A stretch of DNA of 64,000 nt from Alkalibacterium sp034520745 (GCA_034520745.1 JAXHNF010000023.1:248001-312000), one strand, 5' to 3'. Counted from the stretch's first letter, positions 1-9,108 are shown. A program made the numbers and translations. Notes: generated by a model not told the origin, from the sequence alone.

Positions 1-138
1 GTGTTAACCAAGGCCGAAAAAGAATTAACGTTTGACAAGCTGTTTAAAGATTATGACAAAAGAAAAATTGCACGACAAAAATACAAGAGTTTTCACCTAC
101 AGGAAATGAAAAATGGTAAAACAAGGCGATATTATTAA
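1..138 (+). CDS. MazE/PemI-type antitoxin, C-terminal end (partial)
   Basis: The frame is open from base 1 and stops with TAA at 136-138, giving 45 residues; the true start may lie upstream of the window, although base 1 happens to be GTG. The stretch has the form expected for the toxin-binding tail of a PemI/MazE antitoxin: an LTFDKLFKDYD segment followed by a basic tail. It overlaps the toxin gene by 26 bases, the usual coupled arrangement of such pairs. In this family the N-terminus (not seen here) binds DNA and autoregulates, while the tail blocks the toxin. The call rests on position and tail composition. Confidence 0.6.
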   Translation: MLTKAEKELTFDKLFKDYDKRKIARQKYKSFHLQEMKNGKTRRYY

Positions 139-451
139 GATGAATTTAGATCCTAAACAAGGACATGAACAACAAGGGTACAGACCTTATATTTGTTTAA
201 GCTATCATGGCGTTAGTGACTATGCTAACATAGCAGTCTTTGCTCCAATATCAAACACAGAACGTAACTATCCTTTATATGTACCATTAAAAGGTACCAA
301 ATCTTCAGGAAAAGTCCTGTTAGATCAATTAGTGACTATAGATTACAATGCAAGAAAGCATGATTATGTGGAAACTGTTCCAGAGAAATTAATAGACGAA
401 TTGTTATTGAAAGTAAAAGTGATTTTTCAAAAAGATGAAAAGATAAAGTAA
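113..451 (+). CDS. MazF/PemK-family mRNA interferase toxin
   Basis: This 112-residue protein has the MazF/PemK fold signature: an N-terminal QGDIIKMNLDP strand, the GYRPYICLS segment carrying the conserved Arg-Pro, a variable loop, and GKVLLDQLVTID near residue 65. Family members cleave single-stranded RNA at short motifs and are held inactive by the cognate antitoxin, whose gene overlaps the start of this one. Length is normal for the family. A strong hairpin terminator follows 26 bases after the stop, so the pair is probably a complete transcription unit entering from the left. The cleavage sequence cannot be predicted from here. Confidence 0.85.
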   Translation: MVKQGDIIKMNLDPKQGHEQQGYRPYICLSYHGVSDYANIAVFAPISNTERNYPLYVPLKGTKSSGKVLLDQLVTIDYNARKHDYVETVPEKLIDELLLKVKVIFQKDEKIK

Positions 452-476
452 TGAAGTCTATTAATGGTTATTGCAT

Positions 477-515
477 AAAAGGATTCTAGCGTATTTAAGA
501 GCTGGAATCCTTTTT
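477..515 (+). terminator. Intrinsic terminator after the toxin gene
   Basis: Arms GGATTCTAGC (481-490) and GCTGGAATCC (501-510) pair with one G-T, extended by AAAA/TTTT, and a T run follows at 511-515. Confidence 0.8.
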
Positions 516-614
516 AAGTCTTAATTAAATTGAGTAGGGAAAAAGTATCCTGTTCAGTGGTTTTTTCGGTGCTTTGATTAGAATTGTATTTCTGGACACT
601 TATTTAGTTCTGTG

Positions 615-1353
615 TTAGTAATACACTTCATCCAGAAACAGTCCTTGTGAGGGGACGGTTATGCCGGCCTCACTTCTGATGCCACTTTCAAAAACGTCAT
701 CAATACTATCCGTCTCTAAAACACCCGAACCGATTTCCAAGAGAGTTCCCGTGAGGATTCGGACCATTTTATAGAGGAAACCTTCTCCCATAAACGTAAA
801 GTGCAGCAGATCGCCTTCTCTTTCGATCGTGACCTTGTCCAGAGTCCGAACGGTCGACTTTTTGGATTTCTTAAGTGCTGAAAAACCAAGAAAGTCATGC
901 CTGCCTGTCAGTTTCTCTGCAGCTTCCCGCATCTTTTTCAGATCGAGCTGTTCAGGGTAATGGAAGCTGTAGTTGCGCTCAAAAGCAGAAGGTATGGTCT
1001 GGTTCCAGACATAATAGCTGTACTGCTTCCCCGTAGCGTGATAGCGGGAATGGAACCGTTCGGGGACTTCTTCCAATTTTTTAACAATAATGTCTTGAGG
1101 AAGATTGTTGATCAGGACCTCCTGCATGGCGGCCAGATCCATGTCGGAGTCTGTCTTGAAGTTGGCGACCTGTCCTCTGGCGTGAGTTCCGGCGTCTGTC
1201 CGCCCGCGAGCCGACGATTTCAACGTCTGTTCCTGTGAGCTGTGAAAGAATGTGTTTGATTTTTCCCTGGATCGTCTTGTCAGAGTTCCCGAGCCGCTGC
1301 CAGCCCAAGTAACGCCCGCCGTCATATTCGATGGTCATTTTTATGTTTCGCAT
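615..1353 (-). CDS. truA: tRNA pseudouridine synthase TruA (one frameshift)
   Basis: TruA converts U38-U40 of the tRNA anticodon arm to pseudouridine. The N-terminal frame starts at 1353 with MRNIKMTIEYDGGRYLGWQ, typical of TruA, and runs to about 1206. The rest is in another frame, beginning GRTDAGTHARGQ, which contains the catalytic Asp, and continuing through the RFHSRYHATGKQYSYY and GEGFLYKMVRILTGTLLEIG motifs to the stop at 615. Removing one base at about 1206 joins GS to GRTDAGTHA and restores a full-length protein of about 245 residues. An essential-type housekeeping gene with one extra base points to a sequence error rather than decay. It stands alone here, without the ECF transporter genes that often precede it in Firmicutes. 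Confidence 0.9.
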
Positions 1354-1764
1354 AGTATCCCTCTTTATCTTTAAGTTTGATCTATCTAATCTTATTGCTT
1401 TAACAATTACCTTGTATAGTTCACTAAAAGTAGCATTAGTGCACTCAAAATCTGGAACAATAGAAAGAATATATAGTTCTGTGTGTATTTAGCTCTATGA
1501 TATACTAGAATTAAGTTCATTTCTATAAAGAGATTGAATTTCAAAGTACAGAATAAAGAGTTTTGAGAAAATAATCGGCAAAATAAATACTATATTTAAA
1601 TAGTCATTGGAAAGGGTAATCAATGAAAAAAACAGGAGACTGTTTAAAGATATCCTATTGCTTTTTTGTTTAAGAATGAATGGATTTGAAACCTGACAAA
1701 TCTGAGCAAGCGAGGTCATGAATATGAGCCTTTCTCCTTTTATAATAATAATGAGGTGAGTGAT
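1354..1764. other. Intergenic region without a recognisable gene
   Basis: About 410 AT-rich bases between the divergently transcribed truA and AraC-type genes. It must hold both promoters, but I could not single out convincing -35/-10 pairs. A 74-codon open frame on the minus strand (1495-1719) has no ribosome binding site and a low-complexity product, so I do not call it. No repeat array is present. Confidence 0.5.
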
Positions 1765-2637
1765 ATGGACTATTTTTCAACTATTCAACAAGCTATAGCT
1801 TATATGGAAGACCACTTAATGGAGGAGATCAGTTATAGTGATGTAGCGAAACACCTGTACCTTTCGAACTATCACTTCCAGAGAGTGTTCAGTCTGATAA
1901 CCGGTGTCACGCCGAACGAATATATACGAAGCCGGAGATTGTCAATGGCTGGAGAAGAGCTTACTTTATCTCAAGCGAAGATTATAGACGTCGCTTACAA
2001 ATATGGGTATGAATCACCAGAAAGTTTTTCTAAAGCCTTCACCCGGTTCCATGGGGTGTCTCCCGGCAAAGCTAAAAAAGCTGGAATAGAGTTAAATAGT
2101 TATAACCGCCTCGTTATGAAACTATCGACTGAAGGAGGAACAATCATGAATTATAGAATTGTCGAAAGGGATCCGTTCAAGCTGATTGCCAAGGTGGAAC
2201 AATTTCCGAATGAATCGATTGACGAATCGAGTGAAGTGGAAAACAAAATACCGGATTTTTGGGAAAAAAGCGGGAAAACGGATGTCTTTGAGACATTGAG
2301 GGAACATGCTTTGACTGGGGATCTGTATGGTGTGTGCGCCCCTATATCAAAAGAAAGTGATTATTTCGATTATGGTATCGGAATGCTGCATGATGGCAGT
2401 GAAGTGCCAGAGGGGTATCGAATATGGAATGTGAAGCCGACACTTTGGGCTGCGTTTCCCTGTATAGGAGACGATCCTGTTTGTATTGGTGAAACGTGGG
2501 AGAGGATATTTAAAGAGTTTCTACCGGGGTCTAATTATCATATGCTCGATGACACCGACTTTGAATTGTATCCAGCTGAAAAAGACGACAAGCTGTTTTG
2601 CGAAATATGGATACCCGTTGAGAAAATAAACTTGTAA
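1765..2637 (+). CDS. AraC-family regulator with GyrI-like effector-binding domain
   Basis: The 290-residue protein has two helix-turn-helix motifs of the AraC type in the first 100 residues (SYSDVAKHLYLSNYHFQRVF, then IIDVAYKYGYESPESFSKAF with FHGVSPGKAK). The second half, from about residue 125, resembles the Rob/BmrR/GyrI-like ligand-binding domain, ending in DFELYPAEKDDKLFCEIWIPVEK. Such regulators usually activate efflux or detoxification genes in response to a small cationic ligand; the target here is unknown. I place the start at ATG 1765, five bases after GAGGTG; a GTG at 1756 lies inside that ribosome binding site. The gene is intact and convergent with the next one. Confidence 0.85.
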   Translation: MDYFSTIQQAIAYMEDHLMEEISYSDVAKHLYLSNYHFQRVFSLITGVTPNEYIRSRRLSMAGEELTLSQAKIIDVAYKYGYESPESFSKAFTRFHGVSPGKAKKAGIELNSYNRLVMKLSTEGGTIMNYRIVERDPFKLIAKVEQFPNESIDESSEVENKIPDFWEKSGKTDVFETLREHALTGDLYGVCAPISKESDYFDYGIGMLHDGSEVPEGYRIWNVKPTLWAAFPCIGDDPVCIGETWERIFKEFLPGSNYHMLDDTDFELYPAEKDDKLFCEIWIPVEKINL

Positions 2638-2674
2638 AATTTAGAACACACAAATAGTTTGATGTTTAATATAA

Positions 2675-2710
2675 AAAACGCCCGTTTCCAATTATGGAAA
2701 CGGGCGTTTT
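2675..2710. terminator. Bidirectional intrinsic terminator
   Basis: A perfect inverted repeat, AAAACGCCCGTTTCCA and its complement around a 4-base ATTA loop, has A/T runs on both sides. It sits between two convergent genes and can end transcription from either. Confidence 0.9.
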
Positions 2711-2722
2711 GATTAGGAAATA

Positions 2723-3281
2723 TTAAGCTAACTGTTTACGTGTTTTCACTGCTTTGGACACTTGAACACCATATTGAGCAACGGTCCAGGCCAATACGAG
2801 TGTAAATGGAATGAAGAAGAGCAGAGATCCTCTGAACTGGTGCCAAAGAAGCCACGTGATAATAAACGAGCGTGATCCCGGCTGTCATCAGTCCATTAAT
2901 ATATAGAGTAAATTGTGCCAGACGACGTGCTTTGTTCATGATGTAAGTCATTCCAGCTAGTAAAAACGCAGCGATTGCAGCATATCCAAACGGATTGGTT
3001 ACGGATGCAAGTCCGATAGTTGAGAATAAACTTGCTTCAATGAGAACGTGTGCACCAACAAATGTCAAGCTGGCAAATGCACCTGCAATACCCAGTTCTT
3101 TACTGTTCACTGATGCGAAGATAACGATACCGCTCATAAATATGTAAGCTAATGTACCTATGATCATCGAACGACCATGAGCAGAATAAGCCGGAAGTAC
3201 AGCCGTTGAGAGGGCTATAAACATCGTAACGGCAAGAGAAACAAAAGAAAATGAAGTGATGATGGAACGTGATTTTTTCAT
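2723..3281 (-). CDS. Polytopic membrane protein of unknown function (one frameshift)
   Basis: I do not recognise the family. The product would be about 185 residues with six hydrophobic segments and few charges. As read, the frame from 3281 ends at 2736 with an implausible tail, but shifting by one base near 2862 gives ITWLLWHQFRGSLLFFIPF and a last membrane helix ending in KTRKQLA at the stop 2723-2725, which fits the rest of the protein. ATG 3281 has AAGGAG ten bases upstream; a TTG at 3290 is only two bases from it. The gene is divergent from catalase across a 190-base spacer. Confidence 0.7.
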
Positions 3282-3305
3282 GAATATCAATCTCCTTATG
3301 TATAT

Positions 3306-3324
3306 TTATAATGATTTATTATAA
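3306..3324. promoter_or_regulatory. Possible PerR/Fur-like palindrome
   Basis: TTATAAT (3306-3312) and ATTATAA (3318-3324) form a perfect inverted repeat upstream of katA and of the divergent membrane gene. The half-sites equal those of the PerR box, but the spacer is five bases instead of one, so the assignment is weak. Confidence 0.3.
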
Positions 3325-3404
3325 AGATAAACTTAACATATGTTTGGGTTTTTTACAACTAAATAATGCAATTGTGAAGATAACATGAGTTTTCGCTTTT
3401 TTCA

Positions 3405-3434
3405 TTGCGATCAACAGATTGTATCTATTATAAT
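3405..3434 (+). promoter_or_regulatory. Promoter of catalase gene
   Basis: TTGCGA at 3405-3410 and TATAAT at 3429-3434 with an 18-base spacer, 36 bases before the katA start. Confidence 0.65.
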
Positions 3435-3469
3435 ATAAAAGTTAGTAAAAAGTAAGGAGAGATACATAA

Positions 3470-4935
3470 ATGATTGAAACAAATAATAAACTCACGACTT
3501 CGACCGGTGCACCTGTGGGCGATAATCAGCATTCCATCACGGCAGGAAGCAATGGTCCCGTACTTATCCAGGATATCCATTTACTTGAAAAACTGGCTCA
3601 CTTTAACCGTGAACGGGTGCCGGAACGAGTGGTACATGCTAAAGGAGCTGGTGCCCATGGGCATTTTACTGTGACGAATCCCGATATTGCCAAGTACACG
3701 AAAGCTGATTTCCTGGCAGAAGAAGGCAGGAAAACACCGATGTTCATCCGCTTTTCGACTGTAGCGGGCGAACTGGGCTCAGCGGATACAGTCAGAGATC
3801 CAAGAGGCTTTGCCGTTAAATTTTATACGGATGAAGGAAATTACGATATTGTTGGAAACAACACGCCGATATTCTTTATTCGTGACGCCATTAAATTCCC
3901 GGATTTCATTCATACCCAAAAACGTCACCCGCAGACGAACTTGAAAGATGCCAACATGGTCTGGGACTTCTGGTCGCTGTCGCCTGAATCTCTGCATCAG
4001 ATCACTATCCTGCATACAGACAGAGGGATTCCCGCAACGCTCCGTCATATGCACGGATACGGCAGTCATACGTTTAAATGGGTCAATGATAAAGGCGAAT
4101 CCTTCTGGGTGAAATATCATTCAGAACGGACCAGGGCGTCAAGAATATGGATCCTGAGGTTGCCGAAAAAATCGCCGGGGAACACCCGGACTACCACACG
4201 GAAGATTTGTTTAATGCGATCGCTGAAGGAGACTTCCCTTCCTGGACACTGAAAGTACAGATCATGCCGGAAGAAGAAGCGATGCAGTATGCGTATGACC
4301 CATTCGACATTACTAAAGTCTGGTCGCATAAAGACTATCCGCTGATCGAAGTAGGGAAAATGATCCTGGACCGTAACCCCGAAAACTACTTTGCCGAAGT
4401 CGAACAGTCAGCCTTCTCACCAGGTAACTTTGTTCCCGGAGTGGAAGCATCACCAGATAAAATGCTTCAAGGTCGTCTGTTTGCTTACTCCGATGCTCAT
4501 CGTTACCGTATCGGAGCAAACCATAACCAGCTGCCGATCAATTCACCTAAAAAAGCAGTGCAGAATCACCAGCGTGGCGGAATGATGGCTTACAGCAATG
4601 GTGGAAGTGCGGTCAACTACGAACCAAACAGTTATGATGGTGTGAAGGAATCGAGAGAAGATACTATCAAGCCTTTTAACGTCTCTGGCGAAGCAGACAG
4701 TGTGCCATATGATAGTGCCGATCATTTCTCTCAACCACGTCAGCTGATCGAAGAGGTATTGAGTGAGGACGAACGCAAGCGTCTGTACAAAAACTTTGCC
4801 GATCACTTAAGTGGTGTCAAAGACGAACAGATCGTTGTACGTCAGCTGAAGTTGTTCCATCAAGTCACACCTGAACTGGCTGAAGAGGTAGCAAAGCATC
4901 TGGAAGTTAAAAACCCCGCCACAGCTAAAAGATAA
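3470..4935 (+). CDS. katA: Haem catalase KatA (one frameshift)
   Basis: Monofunctional catalase breaks hydrogen peroxide into water and oxygen in the cytoplasm. The first frame carries the distal haem side with RVVHAKGAGAHGHF (catalytic His), RFSTVAGELGSADTVRDPRGFAVKFY, and the conserved Asn in the VGNNTPIFFIRD segment. A missing T near 4120 breaks the frame after WVKYH; restoring it gives HFRTDQGVKNMDPEVA and joins to the C-terminal frame with the proximal RLFAYSDAHRYRIGANHNQLPIN (haem-ligating Tyr). The total of about 488 residues is normal for small-subunit clade 3 catalases. The ribosome binding site AAGGAGA is nine bases before ATG 3470. A terminator follows at 5027. Lactic acid bacteria with this gene need exogenous haem, so activity is conditional. 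Confidence 0.93.
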
Positions 4936-5026
4936 ATAATAAACGGGAATCTCTTTAAAAATTTAGAATGCCCTTCGTCACTACACAATATTTTCAGTGA
5001 AGTTAATATAGTTACAAAATGACATG

Positions 5027-5072
5027 AAAAACGGTAGAGGGTGATTAAAATCATACATCCTGCCGTTTTTTT
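5027..5072 (+). terminator. Terminator after katA
   Basis: Arms AAAACGGTAG and CTGCCGTTTT (one G-T pair), an inner GAT/ATC pairing, and a run of T at 5065-5072. Confidence 0.7.
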
Positions 5073-5304
5073 CTGTATTAAAAAGAATAAAGATAAAATA
5101 CTGCCTGAATCAATCAGATGATTTAAGTAAAACGCCTTCATGACAGTTAAAAAGTCGTTTTTGGCAAACTATTTGATTGAGGCAACTATCTATGATAACA
5201 TTATTTTTGTGCGTGTTTCAGGTCTATCCGTTACATATGTCAAAACAATAGCATATTTATCACTAGATAAACTTGAAACAGGCTTAAAACTAGGAGGGAA
5301 AAAA

Positions 5305-6198
5305 TTGAAGAAATCGAAATATCGCAGACTATTAACCGTACTACCTGTTGCATTCTTACTGTTAGGGTGTGAATCAGAAGAAGCTAATGAAGAGTCCATG
5401 AACGTCGGGGAAGAGGTGGATTATACCATCGTTGGAATCGAAGCAGGTTCAGGAACGACTGAATTAGCCGCGAACGCGTTAGAGGACTACGATAATTTAG
5501 AGGGCTGGGAAATGCAGACAAGTTCAACAGCCGGCATGATTACGTCGCTTGAACAGGCTATTGCAAATGAAGAGCCGATCATTGTGACAGCGTGGCGACC
5601 GCATTGGATATTTGAAGAATATGATTTGAAATTCTTAGAAGACCCTGAAGCTTCTCTTGGAGAAGAAGAGTTCATTCATACGATTACGCGAGAAGGCTTA
5701 GAAGAAGATATGCCAAACGCTTTCACCGTCCTGGAAAATTTCAGTTGGAACATCGCAGATATGGAAGAAGTCATGCTTGCCGCACAAGACGTTCCTTTTG
5801 AAGAAGCTGCCTTAGATTGGGTAGAAGAGAATAGGGATATGGTCGATGAGTGGACAGAAGGAGTCGAAACCGTTGACGGTGAAGATTTTCAATTAGTTTC
5901 CACACCGTGGGACACAGAACGGTCATCTTCACATGTTATGGAAATCGTTCTGGAGGAATTGGGTTATGATGTTGATATTACCAATGTTGATCCTGTAGTG
6001 ATGTTCCAGGCTATTGCATATGACGAAGGAGATGCCAGCTTAGCGCCATGGCTGCCGCTGACTTTCGGATCTTACTACGATGAATATGAAGATCAGATTG
6101 TCGATTTAGGACCAAACATGACGGGCGCACAAAATGGACTCGTTGTTCCAGCATACATGGACGTTGACTCTATTGAAGATCTGCCAGCGCCAGAATAA
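5305..6198 (+). CDS. Glycine betaine-binding lipoprotein (OpuAC type)
   Basis: A 297-residue substrate-binding lipoprotein. I start it at TTG 5305, preceded by AGGAGGG, which gives a short signal peptide ending in the lipobox LLLGC; the frame is open further upstream, but that part is not protein-like. The mature part begins with an acidic linker. Two lobes of the OpuAC/ProX fold are visible: EAGSGTTELAANAL with IIVTAWRPHWIFEEYDLKFLEDP, and VMFQAIAYDEGDASLAPWLPLTFG. The Trp residues in these motifs are those that box quaternary amines in OpuA-type proteins. No permease or ATPase gene is adjacent; the transporter at 16.7-19.2 kb already has its own fused binding domain, so the partner is unclear. 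Confidence 0.85.
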   Translation: MKKSKYRRLLTVLPVAFLLLGCESEEANEESMNVGEEVDYTIVGIEAGSGTTELAANALEDYDNLEGWEMQTSSTAGMITSLEQAIANEEPIIVTAWRPHWIFEEYDLKFLEDPEASLGEEEFIHTITREGLEEDMPNAFTVLENFSWNIADMEEVMLAAQDVPFEEAALDWVEENRDMVDEWTEGVETVDGEDFQLVSTPWDTERSSSHVMEIVLEELGYDVDITNVDPVVMFQAIAYDEGDASLAPWLPLTFGSYYDEYEDQIVDLGPNMTGAQNGLVVPAYMDVDSIEDLPAPE

Positions 6199-6215
6199 TT
6201 TTAAAAATTAAAATA

Positions 6216-6272
6216 AATCTCGACAACTTATCCTGTGGTGAAGCCTATCAGGATAGGGAGTCGGGATTTTTT
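6216..6272 (+). terminator. Terminator after the betaine-binding gene
   Basis: A long stem pairs AATCTCGAC with GTCGGGATT and, inside it, TTATCCTG with CAGGATA; TTTTTT follows at 6267-6272. Confidence 0.7.
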
Positions 6273-6300
6273 AGTGCATTCATCCGGCAGACGGGTTAAA

Positions 6301-7086
6301 ATGATTAGGAACAGAAAACTGCATCAACAAGTTGAAAGACAGCTGAGAGGACGTGGGATCTTGAGAAGTATGACTATCGCGCATAGAGGGTTCAGTGGCC
6401 GGTACCCGGAAAATACCATGATTGCTTTTGAGGAAGCCTATCAAGTGGGGGCCGACGGAATCGAACTGGATGTCCGGCTGAGTAAAGACGGCAAAGTGGT
6501 TATTTTTCATGATGAGAAGATCGACAGACTGACCGGAGGTAAAGGCCGGGTGAACGACTTTACGCTACAAGAGCTTCAATCGTATCCGATCAGCCATCCG
6601 CTGCTGAAAGGCCTGGAAAGGCAAGTCATCCCCACGCTGAAAGATTATCTGGCCTGGGCACAATACAAACCGCTATTGACAAATATAGAATTGAAAAGTG
6701 TGGAGAACAATTACAGACTGGAACTGCGGGTGGCAGAGATGCTTCTTGAATTCGATATGGAAGAACGCGTCATCCTGTCTTCCTTTTCCGAAAACAGCCT
6801 GACGCGCATCAAAGTGCTTTTGTCTAAAGTTAAAACAGGGCTGCTTCTTTCTAAATATGATGAAGCGACTGTAAAGAGGGCAAGTGAGCGGGGCGTGGAT
6901 TTTCTTCATTTAAAAGCAAACAGACTGAATCCCTCGGTGATCCAGTCCGCAAAAGCACACGGCTTAGAGATCAACACATGGACGGTCAACGAAAATGCTG
7001 AACTGGAGAAAGTGACTCAGTTAGGTCTGAAAGGGATCATCACAGATTTTCCCGACCGGCTGAAAAAGATCCAGGCCGGTCAGTAA
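6301..7086 (+). CDS. Glycerophosphodiester phosphodiesterase
   Basis: A GDPD-family enzyme that hydrolyses glycerophosphodiesters to glycerol-3-phosphate and an alcohol. Family motifs are clear: AHRGFSGRYPENTMIAFEEA near residue 25 (catalytic His and Arg), GIELDVRLSKDGKVVIFHDEKIDRLT (metal-binding Glu/Asp and catalytic His), NIELKS, and INTWTVNE near the end. Its 261 residues are normal for the UgpQ-like soluble form; no signal peptide or membrane segment is seen, so it is probably cytoplasmic. I start at ATG 6301, because an upstream in-frame start (6235) lies inside the preceding terminator. A terminator directly follows the stop. It appears monocistronic. Confidence 0.9.
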   Translation: MIRNRKLHQQVERQLRGRGILRSMTIAHRGFSGRYPENTMIAFEEAYQVGADGIELDVRLSKDGKVVIFHDEKIDRLTGGKGRVNDFTLQELQSYPISHPLLKGLERQVIPTLKDYLAWAQYKPLLTNIELKSVENNYRLELRVAEMLLEFDMEERVILSSFSENSLTRIKVLLSKVKTGLLLSKYDEATVKRASERGVDFLHLKANRLNPSVIQSAKAHGLEINTWTVNENAELEKVTQLGLKGIITDFPDRLKKIQAGQ

Positions 7087-7126
7087 AAGGCAGCCTTCTT
7101 CTATAGGGAGAAGGCTGCCTTTTTTT
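7086..7126 (+). terminator. Terminator after the phosphodiesterase gene
   Basis: Perfect arms AAAGGCAGCCTTCT and AGAAGGCTGCCTTT followed by seven T. Confidence 0.9.
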
Positions 7127-7246
7127 CATAGCCAGACAGCGTGTACCCGAAGTCCTTTTTAAAATTTGTAACAAACCTGTTATCATGGAAAGAGGAACTA
7201 TTTTTCAGAAAAGTAAAATGAGACGACATAAAGGAGAACGAATTAA

Positions 7247-8227
7247 ATGATACATAAACGACTAGTGATCGGAATGATGAGCAGCGCAATAATGCTGGCC
7301 GCCTGCGAGCCGGTGGATGAAGCGGCGGACACAGAGGAAGCCGCAAGTGAAACGGATCTAACTGAAACAGAAGCGGACGAAACTGCGGATTTAAAAGGTG
7401 ACTCAGCTGTAGAAAGTACGGAAGAGCAAGGCGCTGAAGGTGAACCGGAGACGGAAGATGCTGTCAAAGAAGAAGCAGACGAAGGTGTCACGTATGAAGC
7501 GGAGCCGGATGAAAATGAATCTGAATCTGGATCGGGCGACACTGTAGCGGAAGACGATGCGGCCTATGACGTGGCCGAAGAAACGGAAGAAAAAGTAGAT
7601 GAAGAGGATGAGCTGGTCTATGACATCGATGCGCTCGACCTGCCCAGTCCGGAAGATCTGCCGCTGGATGATGTCTACATCGAGGTTAATGACAACGTGC
7701 CCCTGTTCACCAATGAGGAGCTGGAAATCAGCGAACCGTTCCATTCCTACGATTCCAGAGACGAGTTGGGCCGTGTCGGTATGGCGGAAGCCCTGCTTGA
7801 CGTCGAGCTGATGCCGGCTGAACAGCGCGGGTCCATCAGTCACATCGAGCCGACCGGCTGGAACCAGGGGAATTATGAGGTCGTATCGGGCAACTGGCTC
7901 TATAACCGCAGTCACCTCATCGGCCATCAGATGACCGGCTACGATGGGAAAAACAACCTTATGACCGGCACGCGTCAGTTCAATGTGGAAGGCATGCTGC
8001 CGTTTGAGAACTTTGTCGCCAGTGTCGTTGAAGATACCGAAATGCAGGTCCGCTACCGCGTCACGGCGCTCTTTGAAGACGATAATCTCCTCGCACACGG
8101 GATATTGATGGAAGGCTTCTCCCTAGATGATAACGGCGAAACGCTGACCTTCAACGTCTTCGTCCCGAACCAGCAGGACGGCATCGAGCTGGACTATGAA
8201 ACAGGCGAACATGCGTTAGTTGAATAA
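7247..8227 (+). CDS. DNA/RNA non-specific endonuclease, lipoprotein (EndA/NucA-like)
   Basis: A 326-residue exported nuclease. The signal peptide ends in a lipobox with Cys20 (MLAAC). Residues 21 to about 125 form a strongly acidic, Glu/Asp-rich linker of low complexity. The C-terminal 190 residues match the DNA-entry nuclease family: RVGMAEALLD, the active-site region NRSHLIGHQMTG (about residues 219-230, catalytic His) and NLMTGTRQFN with a metal-binding Asn, then VRYRVTALFEDDNLLAHGILMEGFS. Such enzymes degrade extracellular DNA for nutrition, biofilm turnover or competence; no competence genes are nearby. It is intact, with its own terminator. Confidence 0.88.
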   Translation: MIHKRLVIGMMSSAIMLAACEPVDEAADTEEAASETDLTETEADETADLKGDSAVESTEEQGAEGEPETEDAVKEEADEGVTYEAEPDENESESGSGDTVAEDDAAYDVAEETEEKVDEEDELVYDIDALDLPSPEDLPLDDVYIEVNDNVPLFTNEELEISEPFHSYDSRDELGRVGMAEALLDVELMPAEQRGSISHIEPTGWNQGNYEVVSGNWLYNRSHLIGHQMTGYDGKNNLMTGTRQFNVEGMLPFENFVASVVEDTEMQVRYRVTALFEDDNLLAHGILMEGFSLDDNGETLTFNVFVPNQQDGIELDYETGEHALVE

Positions 8228-8248
8228 AGTATCATTGAACAAAGCAAG

Positions 8249-8283
8249 GAGGCTGGGACATTTGTCCCAGCCTCTCCCTTTTT
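8249..8283 (+). terminator. Terminator after the nuclease gene
   Basis: GAGGCTGGGACA (8249-8260) and TGTCCCAGCCTC (8263-8274) with a tight loop, followed by TCCCTTTTT. Confidence 0.85.
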
Positions 8284-8334
8284 AGGGCAAATTTAATAGT
8301 AGTTTGAAGAAATATGACGTTTCTGGCTGTTCCT

Positions 8335-8628
8335 TTACCCACTCAAAGGTAAAATGCTTTGAGTGGGTAAGCAATTCGTCGGACCTACCAACTGGTTAGT
8401 ATTTATTTGTTCGAGCTAGTAGACTGTGTTCTAGGCTTACTATCTCAAAGAGGATTTTTCTATCGAGATGGTACGGGGATATGTAAGGTTACTAACTGGA
8501 TGTCAATTATTCCAATGAGTAAGTAAGCGTCGAGCTATGCACACCATCTCAATCAGATTTTCCCCCTCGAGATGGTACGCGTTTGCCTGGGCTTACCAGC
8601 TCGTGTACCATCAGCTCGGCCAGTTGGT
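8335..8628. repeat. Array of six inverted repeats, about 52-base period
   Basis: This gene-free stretch lies between convergent genes. Six hairpin units have centres at about 8352, 8403, 8455, 8507, 8559 and 8611. The first is perfect (TTACCCACTCAAAG, 8-base loop, complement). The third pairs TACTATCTC with GAGATGGTA and the fifth ACCATCTC with GAGATGGT. The second, fourth and sixth are imperfect. The words CTAC/TTAC, ATCTC and GAGATGGTAC recur. There is no coding potential and no T run. The unit spacing equals that of other arrays in this window, although the sequences differ. Confidence 0.75.
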
Positions 8629-8726
8629 CCTCCAGTCATTTCCAATACCTATTCATCTACACTTTTACTTCTGAGTGGGATATATTCTTCGCCAAAGATT
8701 GATTTACTTCTATATGACCCATGAAG

Positions 8727-9108
8727 TCACTCTTTATTTCTTTTGGTTATTTTAATTGATTCAACAAAGTAATTGAAAACGAAATAACCTATTATGACGA
8801 GAGCGAAGCCGACCCATTCGGACGATCCCTCAAAGCTACTTACTATATTACCTAAAATAAATAAACTGACGAACTCCCAGAAAATCCAGGAAGCATTGCT
8901 GATTTCAATATAGTCACCATCATTAACAACCAGCTTGTTGCTCCTGCTGCCTAATTGTTTAACCTGAAGCACTGCTTTTTCTTCAGAAAGTGTGAATTCT
9001 TCTCTCTTCACCCTGTGCTATTTTACCGATACTTTCCTTATTTAACTCTACTTTAAATTTTAATAAAGAACCTGCAACGTCTGAACCTCTTTTAAGTATG
9101 ATTGCCAT
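8727..9108 (-). CDS. Small membrane-anchored protein, paralogue 1 of 3 (one frameshift)
   Basis: Family not recognised. The reconstructed protein is about 126 residues: an N-terminal MAIILKRGSDVAGSLLKFKV segment, then a beta-rich stretch with EEKAVLQVKQLGSRSNKLVVNDGDYIEISN, then one or two membrane helices and a basic tail (KITKRNKE). A one-base shift near 9005 separates the two parts; the same joining region is intact in paralogue 2. ATG 9108 has GGGAGGT upstream. Two relatives follow in tandem at 9416-9797 and 9940-10328, which indicates local duplication. The N-terminal part is cytoplasmic by the positive-inside rule. Confidence 0.7.

Noticed and set aside
1495..1719. 74-residue ORF on the minus strand
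   Set aside because: Low-complexity hydrophobic product, no ribosome binding site, AT-rich intergenic setting.
7403..8098. 231-residue ORF opposite the nuclease gene
   Set aside because: Shadow of the acidic nuclease gene; basic/hydrophobic composition mirrors Glu/Asp codons and there is no start signal.
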